A DNA stretch of 17,605 bases from an uncultured Pseudorhodobacter sp. (lineage in GTDB: Bacteria; Pseudomonadota; Alphaproteobacteria; Rhodobacterales; Rhodobacteraceae), in the NCBI GenBank assembly GCA_937910975.1, contig CALEMZ010000236.1, positions 1 through 17,605 of the forward strand, in the 5' to 3' direction. Shown piece by piece: positions 1-7,621 of the stretch; within the stretch, counting starts at the first letter, position 1; every line of letters starts with the position of its first letter. The notes below the pieces were generated by a model. The model made no database searches. It saw only the letters and a program-made list of their open reading frames with translations, and had not been told where the DNA came from. The position numbers were made by a program, and so were the translations under genes.

Positions 1-843
1 TTCCTCCATCACAAAATGCCCGCTTTCACAGGCTTCAGTTGTCACCTCCTCCGCCCAAGCCTGCCAGATCCGCGCCGGATCACCCGTGCGGGCAGGAAAG
101 CCGTGATGGCCATAAAGGAAGTGGACGGGCGCGGCAATGCGATGCCCGGCAGCACGATCATCCTCATCATGGCGGCGGTCGGTAAAGGCCCCGGCGCGGT
201 AATCGGCACACATGGCATGAATACGCGCCGGATCCCGCGCTTGGGAGCGGTAACTGGCAAGCGCGGCCTCAGGAAAGTCGGCCAACGACTTGCTCAGCGT
301 CCAGCTTGCCAAAGTCCAGTCCATATAGGCCTCCGGATCGGCATTGATCATGCGTTCCGGCAGGGGCGCTGGCTGGGCGAGGAAAGTCCAGTGATAGGCC
401 GCCATCGCCATCTCTGCCCCCCATGCTGCCCAATAATCCGCCGTTGGCGCAATCTCGATAATCCCCAACCGTGACACGCGCTCCGGATGATCCAACGCCA
501 AACGATAACTAACCCGCGCTCCCCGATCATGGCCCAACACCATTGCCTGTGAAACACCCATCGCATCCATCAGCGCCACAATGTCCGCCGCCATCTGCCG
601 CTTGGAATACACGTGATGCCCGGCATCATCCGCTGGTGCATCACTTTGCCCATAGCCGCGCAGATCGGGAATGATCACCCGGAAATGCTTGGCCAACTCA
701 GGCGCAACCTTGGCCCAACACATGCCATTTTGCGGAAAGCCATGCAGGCAGATCAGAGGCGCGCCCTGCCCCGCCACCTGCACCGAAAGCTCCACTTCGC
801 CACAGACAACCCTCTGCCGTACAAAGCCCGAAATCTCCACCAT
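1..843 (-). CDS. Haloacetate dehalogenase-like alpha/beta hydrolase (3' end cut by window)
   Basis: Reading minus from an ATG at 843 (after a G-rich stretch that can serve as ribosome binding site) gives 281 residues to the window edge with no stop. The alpha/beta-hydrolase order is clear: HGFP oxyanion motif (34-37), DLRGYG (60-65), nucleophile elbow GHDRGAR (104-110) and a late GHF with the probable catalytic His276. From memory of fluoroacetate dehalogenase, nearly all key positions align at a constant offset of four: nucleophile Asp106, carboxylate-binding Arg107 and Arg110, and halide-pocket His151, Trp152 and Tyr215. The acid Asp134 of that enzyme is replaced here by Glu130. The family is about 290-300 residues, so only a short tail is missing. 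It starts 32 bases after the DUF1643 stop, so the two may be co-transcribed. Epoxide hydrolase or a general esterase is the alternative, but the HDRGxR and HW motifs favour the dehalogenase group. The substrate is unproven. Confidence 0.85.
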   Translation of the reverse strand, partial: MVEISGFVRQRVVCGEVELSVQVAGQGAPLICLHGFPQNGMCWAKVAPELAKHFRVIIPDLRGYGQSDAPADDAGHHVYSKRQMAADIVALMDAMGVSQAMVLGHDRGARVSYRLALDHPERVSRLGIIEIAPTADYWAAWGAEMAMAAYHWTFLAQPAPLPERMINADPEAYMDWTLASWTLSKSLADFPEAALASYRSQARDPARIHAMCADYRAGAFTDRRHDEDDRAAGHRIAAPVHFLYGHHGFPARTGDPARIWQAWAEEVTTEACESGHFVMEE

Positions 844-875
844 TCCCCCCCCAAAAAAGCGGCCGTCGCTGTACA

Positions 876-1382
876 TCAGTCCCAGCGTTCTGGCTGCCGC
901 TCGTAACTAATATAGAGCGGATGTTTGGGATGACCAGATTTCGTAAGCCCCAATTGAAACAAAGGCTTCCCCAATGGGCGCAGCAACGCCTCAACCCGCG
1001 CACCCCGATACATATGGGCTCCATGGCTTCCCCAGGCGCAAACCAACCTGTCCGCCCAATTTGCTGCCTCTAAAATCGCCGCATCATTGCCCGGCCCCAC
1101 CGGGTCCGCCTGCGCACGCATCAGCTTCGGATCGGTCGCGCGATAGGCAAAAATATTCACCACCCGAAACGCACCAAAGCCCAAAGCCCGCGCGCGGCGC
1201 TCGCAACGCTCCACCGTGGGGTCATTCTGTATCTCGGTCGCAGTCGATGGGTTCAACATCACAAAACCCACCTTTCCGCCTGCATCATCCCACACCCGCG
1301 TCAACGCATAGCGATAAGCCTCACAGGGCGAATACACCGCCACACTCTGCGCATCGCCTTTGGTGAACCGCTTTATAATCAC
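876..1382 (-). CDS. DUF1643 family protein
   Basis: A 168-residue protein that starts with GTG behind a GGGACT-like ribosome site. It matches the DUF1643 family as I recall it: an N-terminal segment with a YRYALTRVWD-type strand, then the family core VMLNPSTATEIQNDPTVERC (residues about 41-60), then ALGFGAFRVVNIFAYRATDP, and a C-terminal KSGHPKHPLY segment. The family has no established biochemical role; members are short, cytoplasmic and scattered in bacteria and phages. There is no signal peptide or membrane segment. The dehalogenase-like gene begins 32 bases downstream on the same strand, which suggests one transcript, but nothing links the functions. The length is normal for the family and the frame is intact. 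Confidence 0.85.
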   Translation of the reverse strand: MIIKRFTKGDAQSVAVYSPCEAYRYALTRVWDDAGGKVGFVMLNPSTATEIQNDPTVERCERRARALGFGAFRVVNIFAYRATDPKLMRAQADPVGPGNDAAILEAANWADRLVCAWGSHGAHMYRGARVEALLRPLGKPLFQLGLTKSGHPKHPLYISYERQPERWD

Positions 1383-1543
1383 AGTCCCGCCCTCATTTTA
1401 TCTTTGCAAATAATACTCACATCCCACCCCTGCCACAGGCCGCACCCTAAAAACAAGCAAAGCACCGCGCGCCATAGGCGCCAACCGCCCGCAGGGCTCA
1501 AGTGGCTTGTGCCGCAGGCACTCCGCTGGGTTCGCCAAACGCG

Positions 1544-1573
1544 AAAGGCCCCGGCGTTTCCACCGGGGCCTTT
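1544..1573 (-). terminator. Intrinsic terminator-like hairpin after pnp
   Basis: A perfect 11-bp inverted repeat (AAAGGCCCCGG / CCGGGGCCTTT) with an 8-base loop lies 18 bases past the pnp stop. The stem ends in U residues, but the U-tract after it is short. It probably ends the pnp transcript. Confidence 0.75.
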
Positions 1574-1591
1574 GCTTCATTCAATCCGAAA

Positions 1592-3724
1592 TCAACCTTC
1601 AGCGGCTGCTTCAGAGATCTCTTCGCCAGTTTCCTGATCAACCATCTTCATGCCAAGGCGAACCTTGCCGCGATCGTCAAAGCCGAGCAGCTTCACTTTC
1701 ACTTCCTGGCCTTCCTTCAGCGCCTCATTCGGGTGCTGCAGGCGCTTGTTGGCGATCTGGGACACATGGACCAGACCGTCACGCTTGCCAAAGAAGTTCA
1801 CGAAAGCGCCGAAATCGACCAGTTTCACAACCTTGCCGGTGTAAACCTTGCCTTCTTCCGGCTCTGCCACGATCGACCAGATCATGTCATAGGCTTTCTT
1901 GATGTTGTCGGCATTGTTCGAAGCGATCTTGATCACGCCATCGTCGTTGATATCAACCTTGGCGCCCGACACTTCCACGATCTCGCGGATCACCTTCCCA
2001 CCCGAGCCGATAACTTCACGAATCTTGTCGGTTGGTACGGTCATGGTCTCAATCTTCGGAGCATAGGCAGAGAACGCCTGCGCCGAGGTCAAAGCCTTCG
2101 CCATTTCGCCCAAAATGTGCATCCGGCCTTCTTTGGCCTGCGCCAAAGCCTGCTCCATGATCGCGGGCGTGATGCCTGCAATCTTGATGTCCATCTGCAA
2201 GCTGGTGATCCCGTTTTCGGTACCCGCAACCTTGAAATCCATGTCGCCAAGGTGATCTTCATCACCCAAAATGTCGGACAGGATCGCGAATTTGCCGTCA
2301 TCATCCATGATCAGGCCCATGGCCACACCGGCAACCGCCGATTTCAGCGGAACGCCTGCATCCATCATCGACAAAGAGCCACCGCAAACAGAGGCCATTG
2401 AGGACGAGCCGTTGCTTTCCGTGATCTCGGACACCAAGCGGATGGTATACGGGAAGTCGGTTGTCGCAGGCAAAACTGCCTGAAGCGCGCGCCATGCCAG
2501 CTTGCCATGCCCGATTTCGCGACGGCCGGGAGGGCCGAAACGACCAACTTCACCCACCGAATAGGGAGGGAAGTTATAGTGCAACAGGAAGTTGGATTTC
2601 GACGTGCCGGTCAGCGCGTCGATGAACTGCTCATCCTCGCCCGTGCCCAGCGTGGTCACAACCAAGCCCTGGGTTTCGCCACGGGTGAACAGGGCCGAAC
2701 CGTGGGTGCGCGGCAAGATGCCGGTTTCCGAAACGATCGGGCGGATGGTGGTGGTGTCGCGGCCATCAATACGCGGTGCGCCGTTGATGATATCGCCACG
2801 CAGAACGCTTGCTTCCAGCTTCTTGATCGCAGCGCCAAGGTTGTCGTCGGCCCGGTCTTCTTCCGACAGTGCCAGCTTGATTGCAGCCGCAGCGTTGCTG
2901 TTGGCGGTGGTGCGCTCTTGCTTGTCGCGGATCGCGAAAGCGGCGCGCATATGGGTTTCGCCAGCGGCTTTCACACGGCCATAGAGGTCCGAATAATCGG
3001 GGGGCGTGAAATCAAAGGGCTCTTTCGCGCAATCTTCCGCAAAATCACAAATCAGGTCAATGACGGGCTGAATGCTGTCATGGGCGAATTTGACTGCGCC
3101 CAGCATTTCGGCTTCCGAAAGCTCATAAGCTTCGGATTCCACCATCATCACGGCGTCTTTGGTGCCGGCGACAACCAGATCGAGCCGCTGCTCGGGGTTT
3201 TCGCGCAGCTTCATCATGTCGTCGCAAGACGGGTTCAGCACATATTCGCCACCCACGAAACCAACGCGGCAACCAGCAATCGGCCCCATGAAGGGCGCGC
3301 CGGAAATGGTCAGTGCAGCAGAAGCCGCGATCATGGCCAGCACGTCCGGCTCATTCTCAAGGTCATGGCTCAGCACGGTGATGATCAGCAGAACTTCGTT
3401 TTTGAAGCCGGGAACAAACAGCGGGCGGATCGGACGGTCGATCAGGCGCGATGTCAGGGTTTCTTTTTCCGAGGGCCGCGCTTCGCGCTTGAAAAAGCCA
3501 CCGGGAACTTTACCAGCCGCGTAGTAACGCTCCTGGTAGTGAACAGTCAGCGGGAAGAAGTCCTGGCCCGGCTTTTGCGATTTCGCAAAGGTCACGTTGG
3601 CCATGACGCTGGTTTCGCCCAAAGTGGCGATGACCGAACCATCAGCCTGACGAGCCACTTTGCCCGTTTCCAGCGTGAGCGTTTCACCGCCCCATTCGAT
3701 CGATTTTGTAGTTACGTTGAACAT
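1592..3724 (-). CDS. pnp: Polyribonucleotide nucleotidyltransferase (PNPase)
   Basis: A full-length 710-residue PNPase, the 3'-to-5' phosphorolytic exoribonuclease of the RNA degradosome, acting as a trimer in the cytoplasm. In order it shows a first RNase PH-like domain (about 10-140), a helical linker, a second catalytic RNase PH domain with GRREIGHGKLAWRAL (about 400-415) and the acidic active-site stretch DILGDEDHLGDMDF (about 485-500), a KH domain with IREVIGSGGKVIREI (about 560-575), and a C-terminal S1 domain with GKVVKLVDFGAFVNF and GLVHVSQI. The ATG at 3724 has AGGAAA seven bases upstream. A terminator follows. The leader carries a strong hairpin next to the ribosome site (see separate entry). 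In many bacteria pnp directly follows rpsO; here a cupredoxin gene with its own terminator lies between them, so pnp is probably transcribed from its own promoter in 3770-3950. Confidence 0.98.
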   Translation of the reverse strand: MFNVTTKSIEWGGETLTLETGKVARQADGSVIATLGETSVMANVTFAKSQKPGQDFFPLTVHYQERYYAAGKVPGGFFKREARPSEKETLTSRLIDRPIRPLFVPGFKNEVLLIITVLSHDLENEPDVLAMIAASAALTISGAPFMGPIAGCRVGFVGGEYVLNPSCDDMMKLRENPEQRLDLVVAGTKDAVMMVESEAYELSEAEMLGAVKFAHDSIQPVIDLICDFAEDCAKEPFDFTPPDYSDLYGRVKAAGETHMRAAFAIRDKQERTTANSNAAAAIKLALSEEDRADDNLGAAIKKLEASVLRGDIINGAPRIDGRDTTTIRPIVSETGILPRTHGSALFTRGETQGLVVTTLGTGEDEQFIDALTGTSKSNFLLHYNFPPYSVGEVGRFGPPGRREIGHGKLAWRALQAVLPATTDFPYTIRLVSEITESNGSSSMASVCGGSLSMMDAGVPLKSAVAGVAMGLIMDDDGKFAILSDILGDEDHLGDMDFKVAGTENGITSLQMDIKIAGITPAIMEQALAQAKEGRMHILGEMAKALTSAQAFSAYAPKIETMTVPTDKIREVIGSGGKVIREIVEVSGAKVDINDDGVIKIASNNADNIKKAYDMIWSIVAEPEEGKVYTGKVVKLVDFGAFVNFFGKRDGLVHVSQIANKRLQHPNEALKEGQEVKVKLLGFDDRGKVRLGMKMVDQETGEEISEAAAEG

Positions 3725-3740
3725 CTATCGTTTCCTATAT

Positions 3741-3768
3741 GGGGGCATCCCGGCGCTCCGGGCCCCCC
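3741..3768 (-). promoter_or_regulatory. Hairpin in the pnp 5' leader
   Basis: On the minus strand the leader forms GGGGG / CCCCC (3764-3768 with 3741-3745) stacked on CCGGG-type pairs (3758-3762 with 3749-3753), separated by a small internal loop and closed by a 4-base loop. The foot of the stem is only about four bases from the AGGAAA ribosome site (3731-3736) of pnp, and there is no U-tract. In E. coli pnp is autoregulated through a leader stem cut by RNase III and then removed by PNPase. A similar role here is inference. Confidence 0.5.
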
Positions 3769-3950
3769 GTTTGCATAGCGGCCCCATTGCCGCCGCCCCC
3801 CATCCTTTGCATGCGGCCGGGGGCAGGCCTCACGTCACAGATTTCGCGCGTTTACAGGAAAAGGGAGGGATTGGGAAGGGTAGTGTCTTGAGGGCGGGGG
3901 AAGGACAACTATGCGGACTTTGCCACCGTTCAAGCGATTGAGCCAAACGG

Positions 3951-3980
3951 AAAAATGGGCCTGTATTGCAACAGACCCAT
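3951..3980 (-). terminator. Rho-independent terminator after the cupredoxin gene
   Basis: On the minus strand ATGGGTCTGT and ACAGGCCCAT pair around a 6-base loop with one mismatch, followed by a run of five U. It lies about 50 bases past the cupredoxin stop and should separate that gene from pnp. Confidence 0.75.
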
Positions 3981-4032
3981 CTGACCGAGTAACTTTATCT
4001 GAGAAACATTAGTTCGTGCAATATGCTCTTCT

Positions 4033-4485
4033 TTATTTGATCATGACGCTCGCACGCATTCCTGCTTCCAAATGGCCGGGGATTTCACAGGTGATTTCAA
4101 TGGGCTCATCGGTTGTTTGGACAGGAACAATGAACCATTCGACTGTTTTCCCGGCGCCGACTTCCACTTCACGCACATTACCTTTAATTTCGGCGACCAG
4201 TTCACCCTTTTCGTCAGCAATTTCGATTTTGCGCGTGAAAATCCGCTCGACCATCTCGTTGAGAGATAGCTCGTGCTTGATTTCATCAACATTGATCAAG
4301 ATAAGCTTATAAGCCTGCCCGGTTACGAACTCGTAATTATCGGGCTTCAGATACATCCCGTCGTCATTGGTTCCCATTTCGATGACAACGTCGATCACAT
4401 TCGCGCGGCTCAGGTCGCCTTCGGCGTACACTGGGGTTGCTAGTGCGAACGCCAGAACAGTACAGGCTATTGTTTGCGGATTCAT
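4033..4485 (-). CDS. Exported cupredoxin-like blue-copper protein
   Basis: A 150-residue protein starting at the ATG at 4485, chosen because AAAGGA lies eight bases upstream and a signal peptide follows directly. An upstream in-frame start at 4551 would add 22 residues before the signal and is unlikely. Residues 1-21 form a Sec signal ending TPVYA, so the mature protein is periplasmic. The C-terminal half has the complete type 1 copper ligand set: His71 (KHEL), then Cys133, His138 and Met143 in CEIPGHLEAGM. The family stores or shuttles electrons or binds copper; no partner is encoded nearby. The gene is monocistronic, with a terminator at 3951-3980 and an Fnr-like palindrome 85 bp upstream. 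Its base composition looks more A+T-rich than flanking rpsO and pnp, which could mean it was inserted between them. It is not a standard plastocyanin, azurin or CopC by length and motif spacing that I can confirm. Confidence 0.85.
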   Translation of the reverse strand: MNPQTIACTVLAFALATPVYAEGDLSRANVIDVVIEMGTNDDGMYLKPDNYEFVTGQAYKLILINVDEIKHELSLNEMVERIFTRKIEIADEKGELVAEIKGNVREVEVGAGKTVEWFIVPVQTTDEPIEITCEIPGHLEAGMRASVMIK

Positions 4486-4569
4486 TTGGTTTTCCTTTGT
4501 AAAGTTAAAAATGGCCGTTCCAAAGAAATTCTTCGTCACTAATTGTTGCACAAAGCCGAGCGCCGCGCC

Positions 4570-4583
4570 GTGATGTGGATCAG
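4570..4583. promoter_or_regulatory. Fnr/Crp-type palindrome upstream of the cupredoxin gene
   Basis: GTGATGTGGATCAG contains TGAT-N4-ATCA, eight of the ten specified bases of the Fnr/DnrD consensus TTGAT-N4-ATCAA. It is about 85 bp before the cupredoxin ATG on the minus strand, a workable distance for activation. A chance match is possible because the outer bases differ. Confidence 0.4.
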
Positions 4584-4710
4584 TGTAATAGGCATGGGTT
4601 TCCTCTGGGGGGGGGACCCAAAAGCGCCTGTGTTGGGCAGATCAAGCCATTCGCCGCGTCGCAGAAAATCGCCAATCTGGGCTCAAAGCCGACCTGCCCA
4701 CCAAAAACCA

Positions 4711-4740
4711 AAACGCCCGCGTCTTGCGACACGGGCGTTT
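4711..4740 (-). terminator. Rho-independent terminator after rpsO
   Basis: On the minus strand AAACGCCCG...CGGGCGTTT pairs (with inner GTC/GAC around a TTGC-type loop), followed by a T-rich tract (TTTTGGTTTTTGG). It lies 25 bases past the rpsO stop, so little rpsO transcription should reach the cupredoxin gene. Confidence 0.85.
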
Positions 4741-4765
4741 GGTATTCTTCGGCTCGGGCTGTGCC

Positions 4766-5035
4766 TTAGCGGCGGATGCCGAGGCGTTTGATCAGCGACT
4801 GGTAACGCTCATCGCTTTTGGATTTGGTGTAATCCAGCAGCTTACGACGCAAAGCAACCATCATGAGAAGACCACGACGCGAGTGGTTGTCTTTCTTATG
4901 GCCTTTGAAGTGCTCGGTCAATGTCGCGATACGCGAGGTCAGAATGGCAACCTGTACTTCGGGCGAACCGGTGTCGCCTTCTTTGGTTGCGTATTCTTTG
5001 ATCAGTTGGGCTTTCAGTTCTGGCGTAATCGACAT
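4766..5035 (-). CDS. rpsO: 30S ribosomal protein S15
   Basis: An 89-residue S15 of exactly the usual length. It begins MSITPELKAQLIKEYA and contains the family signature with GDTGSPEVQVAILT (21-34), HFKGHKKDNHSRRGLL (42-57) and the basic C-terminus YQSLIKRLGIRR. S15 binds the central domain of 16S rRNA early in small-subunit assembly. The ATG at 5035 has GGAGA about six bases upstream. A terminator follows closely. The frameshifted peroxiredoxin gene ends 185 bases upstream with its own terminator, so rpsO must have a promoter in 5036-5172. In E. coli S15 represses its own translation through a leader pseudoknot; I could not establish one here. Confidence 0.98.
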   Translation of the reverse strand: MSITPELKAQLIKEYATKEGDTGSPEVQVAILTSRIATLTEHFKGHKKDNHSRRGLLMMVALRRKLLDYTKSKSDERYQSLIKRLGIRR

Positions 5036-5172
5036 CGGGTTCTCCATAGTTGAATGTGACGGCACAGGCCGGGATGTCGTCCAGCAAGGCCCTTGAGTAA
5101 TCCGATGCAAGCAAAGGATGGGCGCGTATAGGGGGATTCTGTGCAAAAGGGAAGGGAGAGTTGCGCAACGCA

Positions 5173-5201
5173 AAAGGCCCCCGGATTTCCCGAGGACCTT
5201 T
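5173..5201 (-). terminator. Terminator-like hairpin after the peroxiredoxin gene
   Basis: On the minus strand AAAGGTCCTCGGG and the complementary CCGGGGGCCTTTT form a stem with two mismatches around a short AAAT-type loop, ending in a run of U. It is 18 bases past the peroxiredoxin stop. Confidence 0.65.
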
Positions 5202-5219
5202 CGCACTTTGACTCGCTGC

Positions 5220-5875
5220 TTACTTCGGCGCTTTGGCGTAGCGCAGATAGGGTAGCCTAATATCCAGATCGCCAAACCTCTCGGCTGCGGCCTTATCGTT
5301 CAGCGACAACGCCACGATCACGTCTTGCCCCGGTACCCAGTTGGCGGGCGTGGCGATAGGTGCACCATCAGTGGCCTGCACGGCATCCAAAGCGCGGAGA
5401 ATTTCGGCAAAGTTGCGGCCCACCGACATCGGATAGGTCATCGTCAATCGCACCTTTTTGTCCGGCCCGATGATATAGACACTACGCACCGTGGCGGTGT
5501 TGGCGGGCGTGCGGTCAGCGCCGGGCAGGTAGTAATCGGCGGGCAGCATATCAAATGCCTTAGACACGGTCACGAGGTATCGTCGATGATCGGGAAATCG
5601 GCAGGCGCGCCTGCAAAGGCCGCAATGTCATTTTTCCATTTGATATGGTCTGCCACGGAATCAACCGAAACACCCATCACCTTGGTTTTGCGCTTGGCAA
5701 ATTCCGGGGCAAGCTGCGCCACCGCGCCAAACTCCGTGGTACAAACGGGCGTAAAATCGCGTGGGTGGCTAAAAATGATGGCATAGCCGTCACCGATCCA
5801 CTCATGAAGCTTGATGGTGCCCGCAGTACTTTCGGCGGTGAAATCGGGGGCGATATCGTTGATGCGCACAGACAT
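5220..5875 (-). pseudogene. 1-Cys peroxiredoxin (Prx6 / AhpC-TSA type), broken by a frameshift
   Basis: Two overlapping minus frames together make one Prx6-type peroxiredoxin of about 218 residues. The first (5570-5875) starts at an ATG with GGAG upstream and encodes 101 residues with the peroxidatic site HPRDFTPVCTTE (Cys45). It stops with TGA right after FPIIDDTS. The second (5220-5573) supplies the rest: TVSKAFDMLPADYYLP, then ATVRSVYIIGPDKKVRLTMTYP, TPANWVPGQDV and the closing PYLRYAKAP. Compared with the family, one base is missing near 5570-5574. The second frame can be read from a GTG whose last bases overlap the TGA (GTGA), so reinitiation is conceivable. Both halves are otherwise well conserved, pointing to a very recent mutation or a sequencing/assembly error. 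The intact enzyme would reduce peroxides in the cytoplasm. A terminator follows; the aldehyde dehydrogenase gene is divergent 216 bp away. Confidence 0.8.
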
Positions 5876-6091
5876 AGAAATCTCCGGTTAAGTTTCATTA
5901 CCCCTAACTTATGCGTGGCTTTGCATGCTTGCACTCTTCCTGCGACATAATGACGACAAATGGGGACGGTCTTCCAAAGAGTCGCATGGTGGCAAACCGA
6001 TTTTCCGCAGTAACTGGCCTTGCAGGTCCTCCCGTCCGGTGACACCCTTCGGAAAACCATTCGCCCACAAAGCTGCGCCCCGGAGGCCAAC

Positions 6092-7537
6092 ATGCTCAAC
6101 AAACGCCAATTCTACATCAACGGCCAATGGGTCGCCCCCACCACTCCGCGTGATTACGATGTTATCAACCCCTCGAATGAGGAGGTTTGTGCCGTGATCT
6201 CGTTGGGCAACGAGACCGATACAAACGCCGCCGTGGCCGCTGCCAAAGCCGCGTTTGATACATGGTCGGTAACGCCCCCCGCCCAACGTCGCGCGGTGGT
6301 CGAAGGAATTCTCGCGCAATACGAGGCGAGGACCGAGGAGATGGCGCAGGCGATCAGCATTGAGATGGGTGCCCCGATTGATATGTCGCGCGACGATCAA
6401 GCGCCCTGCCTGCCTTGGCACCTGAAAAACTTCCTCACCGCCTTTGATGAAATGGAATGGATCCGCCCGCTTGGCCCACATGCCCCGAATGACCGTATCG
6501 CGATGGAACCCATCGGCGTGGTGGGGCTGATTACGCCATGGAACTGGCCGATGAACCAAGTGACGCTCAAGGTGATCCCGGCGCTGCTGGCGGGGTGCAC
6601 CTGTGTGCTTAAACCGTCCGAGGAAAGCCCGCTGTCTTCGATGCTGTTTGCCGAGTTCTGCCATGATGCGGGCGTACCTGCGGGTGTGTTCAACCTTGTG
6701 AATGGCGACGGCATGGGCGTGGGGACACAACTCTCCAGCCACCCGGATGTAGAAATGATTTCCTTTACCGGCTCCACCCGTGCAGGGCGTGCCATTTCCA
6801 AGGCGGCGGCAGAAACGCTCAAGCGCGTGACGCTTGAACTGGGCGGCAAGGGTGCCAACCTGATCTTTGCCGATGCCGATGAAAAGGCGGTCAAGCGTGG
6901 CGTTCTGCGTATGATGAACAACTCAGGCCAAAGCTGTAATGCGCCGAGCAGGATGCTGGTGGAGCGCCCGATTTACGACAAAGCGGTGGAAATCGCCGCC
7001 GAGGCCGCCCGATCCATCAAGGTCGGCCCCGCATCCGAGGAAGGTCGCCACATCGGTCCGGTGGTCAACCGCCGCCAATGGGACCAGATCCAGGGCTATA
7101 TCCAAAAAGGTATTGATGAGGGCGCGCGGCTAGTGGCCGGAGGGCCAGGCCTGCCCGAAGGCATGAACAAAGGCTTTTACGTGCGGCCCACGGTGTTCGC
7201 CGATGTTAAACCCGGCATGACGATTGAGCGTGAAGAGATCTTCGGCCCTGTGCTATCGATCATCCCGTTTGACACGGAAGAAGAGGCAGTGCGTATCGCC
7301 AATGACACGCCCTATGGGCTAACGAATTATGTCCAGTCCGCCGACGGTGCGCGGCGCAACCGCCTCGCCCGCCGCCTGCGCTCCGGCATGGTGGAAATGA
7401 ATGGTAAAAGCCGCGGCGCAGGGGCACCTTTCGGCGGCGTCAAAGCCTCGGGCCGCGCACGTGAAGGCGGACATTGGGGGCTAGAGGAATTCTTGGAGGC
7501 CAAGGCTATCTCCGGCTGGGACAGCGATGCCGAGTAA
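6092..7537 (+). CDS. NAD(P)-dependent aldehyde dehydrogenase
   Basis: A 481-residue member of the aldehyde dehydrogenase superfamily, oxidising an aldehyde to the carboxylate with NAD(P)+. I chose the ATG at 6092 because GGAGG lies six bases upstream and the protein begins in the usual way (YINGQWV, residues 8-14). An upstream start at 6020 has no such support. All catalytic features are present: TPWNWPMNQ with oxyanion Asn151, KPSE with Lys174, FTGSTRAG cofactor loop (225-232), LELGGKGAN with general base Glu249, and nucleophile Cys282 in NNSGQSCNAPS, followed by EEIFGPVLS and the C-terminal FGGVKASG. The usual length and frame are kept. Substrate cannot be deduced. The flavin demethylase-like gene 288 bp downstream on the same strand suggests shared amine or amino-acid catabolism. 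It is divergent from the peroxiredoxin gene. Confidence 0.95.
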   Translation: MLNKRQFYINGQWVAPTTPRDYDVINPSNEEVCAVISLGNETDTNAAVAAAKAAFDTWSVTPPAQRRAVVEGILAQYEARTEEMAQAISIEMGAPIDMSRDDQAPCLPWHLKNFLTAFDEMEWIRPLGPHAPNDRIAMEPIGVVGLITPWNWPMNQVTLKVIPALLAGCTCVLKPSEESPLSSMLFAEFCHDAGVPAGVFNLVNGDGMGVGTQLSSHPDVEMISFTGSTRAGRAISKAAAETLKRVTLELGGKGANLIFADADEKAVKRGVLRMMNNSGQSCNAPSRMLVERPIYDKAVEIAAEAARSIKVGPASEEGRHIGPVVNRRQWDQIQGYIQKGIDEGARLVAGGPGLPEGMNKGFYVRPTVFADVKPGMTIEREEIFGPVLSIIPFDTEEEAVRIANDTPYGLTNYVQSADGARRNRLARRLRSGMVEMNGKSRGAGAPFGGVKASGRAREGGHWGLEEFLEAKAISGWDSDAE

Positions 7538-7543
7538 GTAGAA

Positions 7544-7578
7544 GCCTTTGAAGGGGACATCGAGCCCCCTTCAAAGGC
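7544..7578 (+). terminator. Perfect 13-bp hairpin just after the aldehyde dehydrogenase
   Basis: GCCTTTGAAGGGG (7544-7556) is exactly complementary to CCCCTTCAAAGGC (7566-7578), loop nine bases, six bases past the stop codon. No U-tract follows on either strand, so it is either a weak terminator or a 3'-end-stabilising stem that leaves read-through into the next gene. Confidence 0.55.
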
Positions 7579-7621
7579 GCTGCCGCAGTCTATAGTCAGG
7601 AATCTTGCTCCACGCATTGAG

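Larger units (their letters stand above)
3725..4032. other. Intergenic region between cupredoxin gene and pnp
   Basis: These 308 bases have no credible gene. They hold the cupredoxin terminator (3951-3980), then, reading on the minus strand, the presumed pnp promoter and a G/C-rich leader ending in the hairpin at 3741-3768. The stretch around 3860-3905 is purine-rich on the plus strand. I could not pick a convincing -35/-10 pair. Confidence 0.5.

Noticed and set aside
2507..3778. Long plus-strand open frame of 423 codons opposite pnp
   Set aside because: It is the antisense shadow of the pnp gene, whose domains are unmistakable on the minus strand; the translated sequence has no family features.
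4276..4300. TTGAT/ATCAA half-sites inside the cupredoxin gene
   Set aside because: The spacing is three bases rather than the four of an Fnr box and it lies within coding sequence.
4607..4615. Run of nine G between rpsO and the cupredoxin gene
   Set aside because: It is a single homopolymer with no coding frame across it, so phase variation has nothing obvious to switch.
5909..6742. 277-codon minus-strand open frame over the start of the aldehyde dehydrogenase
   Set aside because: It overlaps a fully conserved aldehyde dehydrogenase and is rich in His and Arg, as expected from an antisense frame.
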